A stretch of 8,574 nt of DNA from Nitrososphaerota archaeon (GTDB taxonomy: Archaea; Thermoproteota; Nitrososphaeria; Nitrososphaerales; CADDZS01). The notes under the pieces were generated by a model. The model worked only from the letters and a program-made list of their open reading frames with translations. It had not been told where the DNA came from and did no database searches. The stretch covers positions 1-8,574 of the forward strand of contig JAJPHP010000009.1 in the NCBI GenBank assembly GCA_021325255.1, given 5' to 3'. Both the position numbers and the translations under genes were made by a program. Each line of letters starts with the position of its first letter. Positions within the stretch are counted from its first letter, which is position 1. Shown here piece after piece: positions 5,459 to 8,574 of this stretch.

Positions 5459-5469
5459 TTATAATATCC
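5459..5469. promoter_or_regulatory. TATA-like element in the cdc48 upstream region
   Basis: TTATAATATCC matches an archaeal TATA box and, being nearly symmetric, could work in either direction. Read on the plus strand it would start transcription near 5490, at the end of the adjacent palindrome and 284 nt before cdc48. Read on the minus strand it lies about 28 nt before an ATG (5435) that opens only a 29-codon frame. Confidence 0.3.
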
Positions 5470-5473
5470 TAAA

Positions 5474-5490
5474 TGAATTGAAGCAATTCA
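5474..5490. repeat. 17-bp palindrome next to a TATA-like element
   Basis: TGAATTG (5474-5480), AAG, CAATTCA (5484-5490) is a perfect 7-bp inverted repeat. Its position just after the TATA-like element, over the predicted transcription start, is where archaeal repressors often bind. The assignment as an operator is inference. Confidence 0.35.
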
Positions 5491-5529
5491 AGTAGCAACC
5501 TTCGGTAAGGTGTTTTTGAGGACAATTGT

Positions 5530-5547
5530 AAGTTGCCAACTTTTTTT
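5530..5547 (+). terminator. short hairpin followed by seven T
   Basis: AAGTT (5530-5534), GCC, AACTT (5538-5542) runs into a seven-T tract (5541-5547). The stem is only five A/T-rich pairs, so the T tract is the stronger part of the signal. If functional it would stop a transcript starting near 5490 and yield an RNA of about 55 nt. Confidence 0.25.
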
Positions 5548-5773
5548 GAGTGACGCCCTTCTGGCACTAATTCTCACTATCGCATGAAGTAAGTTCTCTA
5601 CAAGCAGAAAAAGAAGGAACTTTCCTTTGGCGGATGAAAACACACGTTTGAGCAGATACTCATGATATTCATGCACATTGCAAACGCTAGGCAGAGCTGG
5701 TGAAAGACAGTAATAGTCGGGGAGTGTAAGCAAACCAGGTCGATCGACGCAGGAAGCGGGGGCAAGTTTCAAA

Positions 5774-7942
5774 TTGAGTAAGCATGACATTGCTTTGAAG
5801 GTACTCGAGGCTTATACTCGGGATGTCGGAAGAGGGGTTGTAAGACTCGATTACGATACGATGGACTCCTTGGAAGCGTCAACCGGAGACATCGTCGAAA
5901 TAAAAGGCAAGAGAAGAACGGTTGGGAAGTGCCTTCCGCTCTACCCTTCTGACGAAGGAAGAGGGGTCGTTAGAATGGACGGTCTCGTTCGGAACAATTC
6001 TGGCGTTGCGATTGGAGACACTGTTACCGTAAAGAAAATCAAAGCTCCCCCGGCGGAAAAAGTCGTTGTTGCTCCTCTGGAGGCGACCCCACCCATAGAC
6101 GAACGCTACCTAGCTGATTCATTGGAAAGTGTCCCTGTCACAAAGGGTGACAACATCATGATCCCTTACTTTGGTGGTCGCCTCACGTTCCAAGTACAGG
6201 GTGTTAGTCCGATGGCCGATGCAGTACTTGTTACGCAACATACAATCTTCTCCATCTCCGAGAAGGGCGAGTCTCTCAGGGGGGTCCCGCAAGTAGCTTA
6301 CGAAGATATTGGTGGGCTTCGGGACGAAATCCAAAAAGTCAGAGAGATGATTGAGCTTCCTTTGCGCCATCCTGAAATCTTTGAAAAGTTAGGCGTCGAA
6401 GCACCGAAAGGAATCTTACTCTACGGCTCTCCTGGAACCGGAAAGACTCTACTTGCCAAGGCTGTCGCCAACGAAAGCAATGCACACTTCATCAGTATCT
6501 CCGGACCCGAAATCATGAGCAAGTTCTACGGAGAGAGCGAGGCGCGAGTCCGGGAGATATTCAAGGAAGCCCGAGAAAAATCTCCGACCATCGTTTTCAT
6601 CGACGAAATTGACTCCATTGCCCCAAAGAGGGAGGAAGTCACGGGAGAGGTCGAAAGGAGGGTTGTCTCCCAGTTGCTTGCGCTCATGGATGGGCTCGAA
6701 GCAAGGGGGAAGGTGATAGTTATTGCCGCGACGAATCGCCAAAACGCACTGGACCCGGCACTGAGAAGACCCGGTAGATTCGACAGAGAAATCGAAATCA
6801 AGGTGCCAGGCAAGAAGGGAAGATACGAGATACTCCAGATACACACGAGACACATGCCGCTGACTCAAGACGTCGATCTAGAGAGGCTGTCATCAGCGGC
6901 GCACGGGTTCGTCGGAGCTGATCTCGAAGGTCTCTGTAAGGAGGCCGCCATGAAAACACTGAGGCGCGTGCTTCCTGAACTCAAGCTTCAGGAAGACAAG
7001 TTGACTCCTGAGTTTCTGAACAAACTTCAGATAACGAAAGACGACTTTGAACTTGCATTCAAGGAGATTACACCTTCCGCAATGAGGGAGGTGTACATTG
7101 AAACTCCCGATGTCAAGTGGGGGGACATTGGCGGTCTTGAGAATGTCAAGAAAGAACTGCAGGAGGCAGTTGAGTGGCCTCTCAAGTACCCCGATCTCTA
7201 CAATACCATCGGATACAGCATCCCAAAGGGAATGATCCTGTTCGGTCCCGCCGGGACGGGAAAGACGATGCTTGCAAAATCTGTAGCGACAGAGAGCGAA
7301 TCTAATTTCATTAGCATTCGAGGACCGGAGCTGCTTTCCAAATGGGTCGGCGAATCAGAGAGAGGTATTCGCGAGGTTTTCAGGCGAGCGAGGCAAGCCT
7401 CTCCATGCATAATATTCTTCGACGAAATTGACGCCCTGGCTCCCGTGAGAGGGCTCGGAGGAGACAGCATGGTAACCGAAAGGGTGGTAAGCCAACTTCT
7501 TACTGAGCTGGATGGGATTCAGTCCCTATCAGGAGTTGTGGTTCTCGCGGCTACCAACAGAATTGACATGGTCGATCCGGCGCTTTTGAGGGCGGGGAGA
7601 TTCGATAAACTGCTCTATATCCCGCAGCCCGACAAGATCGCCAGGAAGCAGATTCTTGCGATTCAGACAAAGGGGAAGCGTGCAACTGGGGCCCTTGATT
7701 TGGGTAGGATTGCAGAATTAACAGACGGATTCAGCGGGGCGGACATTACTGCTGTGGTAAATACCGCGATCTCGCTCGTGCTTCAGGAGTACATCGCAGC
7801 TCATCCAAAACCAGAAGACGCAAAGCAGCACTCGGCAGAGGCAACCGTAACCATGAGGCACTTCGAGGATGCAATACGAAAGGTGAAGAGTTCAAGAGAG
7901 GGGAAGCCTATTGAGAGGCCTGCCGTTTCGTACTACAGATAG
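5774..7942 (+). CDS. cdc48: Cdc48/VAT-type tandem AAA+ ATPase
   Basis: A full-length 722-residue archaeal homologue of Cdc48/p97/VAT, a hexameric cytoplasmic unfoldase that threads proteins through its pore and feeds them to the 20S proteasome or remodels complexes. The N-domain (about 1-90, double-psi beta barrel with [15 protein letters not shown] and [15 protein letters not shown]) and the second N subdomain (about 100-170) precede two AAA+ modules. D1 has Walker A GSPGTGKT (218-225), pore loop KFYG (250-253), Walker B VFIDE (274-278) and arginine fingers in RRPGRFD (331-337). D2 has Walker A GPAGTGKT (491-498), pore loop KWVG (523-526), Walker B IIFFDE (546-551) and RAGRFD (606-611). All catalytic residues are present. 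The C-terminus is SYYR, which fits the hydrophobic-Tyr-X tail used to dock on the proteasome. TTG at 5774 is the only start that keeps the whole N-domain; the nearest in-frame stop upstream is at 5714 and no ATG or GTG intervenes in a useful position. Confidence 0.97.
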   Translation: MSKHDIALKVLEAYTRDVGRGVVRLDYDTMDSLEASTGDIVEIKGKRRTVGKCLPLYPSDEGRGVVRMDGLVRNNSGVAIGDTVTVKKIKAPPAEKVVVAPLEATPPIDERYLADSLESVPVTKGDNIMIPYFGGRLTFQVQGVSPMADAVLVTQHTIFSISEKGESLRGVPQVAYEDIGGLRDEIQKVREMIELPLRHPEIFEKLGVEAPKGILLYGSPGTGKTLLAKAVANESNAHFISISGPEIMSKFYGESEARVREIFKEAREKSPTIVFIDEIDSIAPKREEVTGEVERRVVSQLLALMDGLEARGKVIVIAATNRQNALDPALRRPGRFDREIEIKVPGKKGRYEILQIHTRHMPLTQDVDLERLSSAAHGFVGADLEGLCKEAAMKTLRRVLPELKLQEDKLTPEFLNKLQITKDDFELAFKEITPSAMREVYIETPDVKWGDIGGLENVKKELQEAVEWPLKYPDLYNTIGYSIPKGMILFGPAGTGKTMLAKSVATESESNFISIRGPELLSKWVGESERGIREVFRRARQASPCIIFFDEIDALAPVRGLGGDSMVTERVVSQLLTELDGIQSLSGVVVLAATNRIDMVDPALLRAGRFDKLLYIPQPDKIARKQILAIQTKGKRATGALDLGRIAELTDGFSGADITAVVNTAISLVLQEYIAAHPKPEDAKQHSAEATVTMRHFEDAIRKVKSSREGKPIERPAVSYYR

Positions 7943-8028
7943 GGTTGGTTTTCTGTCAATTTCGGTGAACATGTCGAGAAAATAGGCTTCTTCTCCTTGG
8001 ATTTTTCAAAATAAAACAGGCGAATGAA

Positions 8029-8271
8029 ATGAGGAAGGAATCAAACGACTCTCTTCAAGTTTTGAATACGCTGAAGAAGTGGGGAGTGCTATCACAGAAG
8101 CGAATCGCCGAGCTCTCCGAAATGTCAATCGCAAAGACTGTGAGAGCTCTTTCAATACTCGAACAAAGCCGCCAGGTCAAGCTGGTCGAAAGCCACGCCC
8201 CGGAGAGATCGTACAGGATTACAGGTTCTGGGATGGATCGGCTGGATATCATGCGAAGGAAAAATTCTTGA
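8029..8271 (+). CDS. winged-helix DNA-binding protein
   Basis: An 80-residue protein with a single winged helix-turn-helix domain of the MarR/ArsR-like type. Helix 1 is LQVLNTLKKWG (9-19). The helix-turn-helix is QKRIAELSEMSIAKTVRALS (23-42), followed by ILEQSRQVKLV (43-53). The wing is VESHAPERSYRITGSG (53-68), and a short basic tail follows (RLDIMRRKNS). It lacks the extra dimerisation helices of full MarR proteins and has no cysteine sensor site, so its effector is unknown. It starts at ATG 8029, 86 nt after cdc48 on the same strand. The intervening A/T-rich stretch may hold its own promoter, and AATAAAAC near 8011 lies rather close to the start. It could be co-transcribed with cdc48 or regulate a local gene. 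Confidence 0.8.
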   Translation: MRKESNDSLQVLNTLKKWGVLSQKRIAELSEMSIAKTVRALSILEQSRQVKLVESHAPERSYRITGSGMDRLDIMRRKNS

Positions 8272-8492
8272 ATAGGCCAGTATCCTTCCGCTGCAGAATC
8301 AAATCAGAGGATCACAGTGACCTTTTCAATCTCTCTCCTGCATTGTAGGCGATTGGGCGCTGTTTTCGGGTAATGGCTTCAATAGAGTCAGACTTTCTTT
8401 CAGCGCCACATAGTTATGAAAAGCGACGGAGAAATTCGCCTAGTTCCATTTGTTGTTAGAGATTCGAACCTATCGCTCTTTGGATAAGTAAC

Positions 8493-8498
8493 AATATA
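8493..8498 (+). promoter_or_regulatory. TATA box for the gene starting at 8529
   Basis: AATATA (in ACAATATATGC) is centred about 33 nt before the ATG at 8529. The expected start site near 8522 gives a leader of about 7 nt. The 257 bp between the winged-helix gene and this gene otherwise show no convincing gene. Confidence 0.45.
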
Positions 8499-8528
8499 TG
8501 CTAGTTAGAGCAATTCGCCGCTGACGCC

Positions 8529-8574
8529 ATGACATCAAAGCAAAAGAGGATAAGGGAGGAAGGAAATAAACCCA
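8529..8574 (+). CDS. 5' end of a gene running off the window
   Basis: ATG at 8529 opens a frame that reads MTSKQKRIREEGNKP and continues past the window edge. The start sits at the right distance from a TATA box, and the first residues are charged and natural. Fifteen codons are too few to identify the product. Confidence 0.5.
   Translation, partial: MTSKQKRIREEGNKP

Larger units (their letters stand above)
5184..5773. other. 590-bp stretch without a convincing gene, upstream of cdc48
   Basis: Two frames exceed 60 codons (5210-5422 plus, 5488-5790 minus), but neither has a good start signal or natural composition, and the second overlaps the cdc48 start. The stretch holds a TATA-like element (TTATAATATCC, 5459-5469), a 17-bp palindrome and a short T-tailed hairpin. 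No clear cdc48 TATA box is visible at the spacing a leaderless start at 5774 would need. Either the leader is longer or the promoter is weak in sequence. Confidence 0.5.

Noticed and set aside
5488..5790. 100-codon minus-strand frame
   Set aside because: It overlaps the start of cdc48, has no good start signal and shows a hydrophobic composition without a clear membrane-helix pattern.
8455..8480. tRNA T-loop-like sequence (minus strand GGTTCGAATC)
   Set aside because: The flanking bases do not form a five-pair T-stem, and no acceptor, D-arm or anticodon arm can be drawn around it on either strand.
8403..8487. Short plus-strand frame ending DSNLSLFG near 8416-8487
   Set aside because: It is only 23 codons from the ATG and has no start signal, which is not enough to call a gene.
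1..8574. CRISPR array, insertion sequence or integrated element
   Set aside because: No regularly spaced repeats, transposase or integrase motifs, or target-site duplications were seen.

Overview
The window looks archaeal and most like a member of the Nitrososphaeria (Thaumarchaeota in the broad sense). The main reasons are a full-length archaeal Cdc48/VAT-type tandem AAA+ ATPase, TATA-box promoters with little or no 5' leader, many very short zinc-ribbon or charged proteins, and heavy use of GTG and TTG starts. The lineage call is inference from gene style. Only the Cdc48 gene and the archaeal character are firm. The region has low coding density, with two long stretches that hold little recognisable coding sequence (about 4466-5063 and 5184-5773).

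Left part (1-2287): a small zinc-ribbon protein on the minus strand (6-188), a small Cys/His protein on the plus strand behind a clear TATA box (470-688), a radical SAM protein with a SPASM-like C-terminal cysteine cluster on the minus strand (776-1801), and a doubtful 69-residue plus-strand ORF divergent from it (1918-2127).

Middle part (2288-4465): a minus-strand pair of unknown small genes joined by an ATGA stop/start overlap (2826-2533 and 2536-2288). Next comes a small protein with a Gly/Val-rich 'LPGVVGIGIG' core that appears to have lost its original start through a frameshift (3058-3289). A plus-strand gene follows for a protein of the ArsC / low-molecular-weight tyrosine phosphatase fold. 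It keeps the catalytic Cys but lacks the P-loop Arg, the resolving Cys and the general-acid Asp. It is followed by two microproteins of 36 and 51 residues joined by a TTGA overlap. The first of these has its Shine-Dalgarno sequence buried in a perfect 8-bp hairpin.

Right part (4466-8574): about 1.3 kb of mostly non-coding sequence with one convincing 39-residue CPxC microprotein on the minus strand, a 17-bp palindrome next to a TATA-like element and several short hairpins. Then cdc48 (5774-7942, TTG start, C-terminal Tyr-Tyr-Arg), a winged-helix DNA-binding protein (8029-8271), and the first 15 codons of a further gene running off the edge (8529 onward).

No rRNA, tRNA, CRISPR array, transposase or complete mobile element was found. 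I see no multi-gene pathway that ties the whole window together. The best candidate for something undescribed is the block 3501-4269: a catalytically degraded ArsC-like protein followed by coupled microproteins under a hairpin-masked ribosome binding site.
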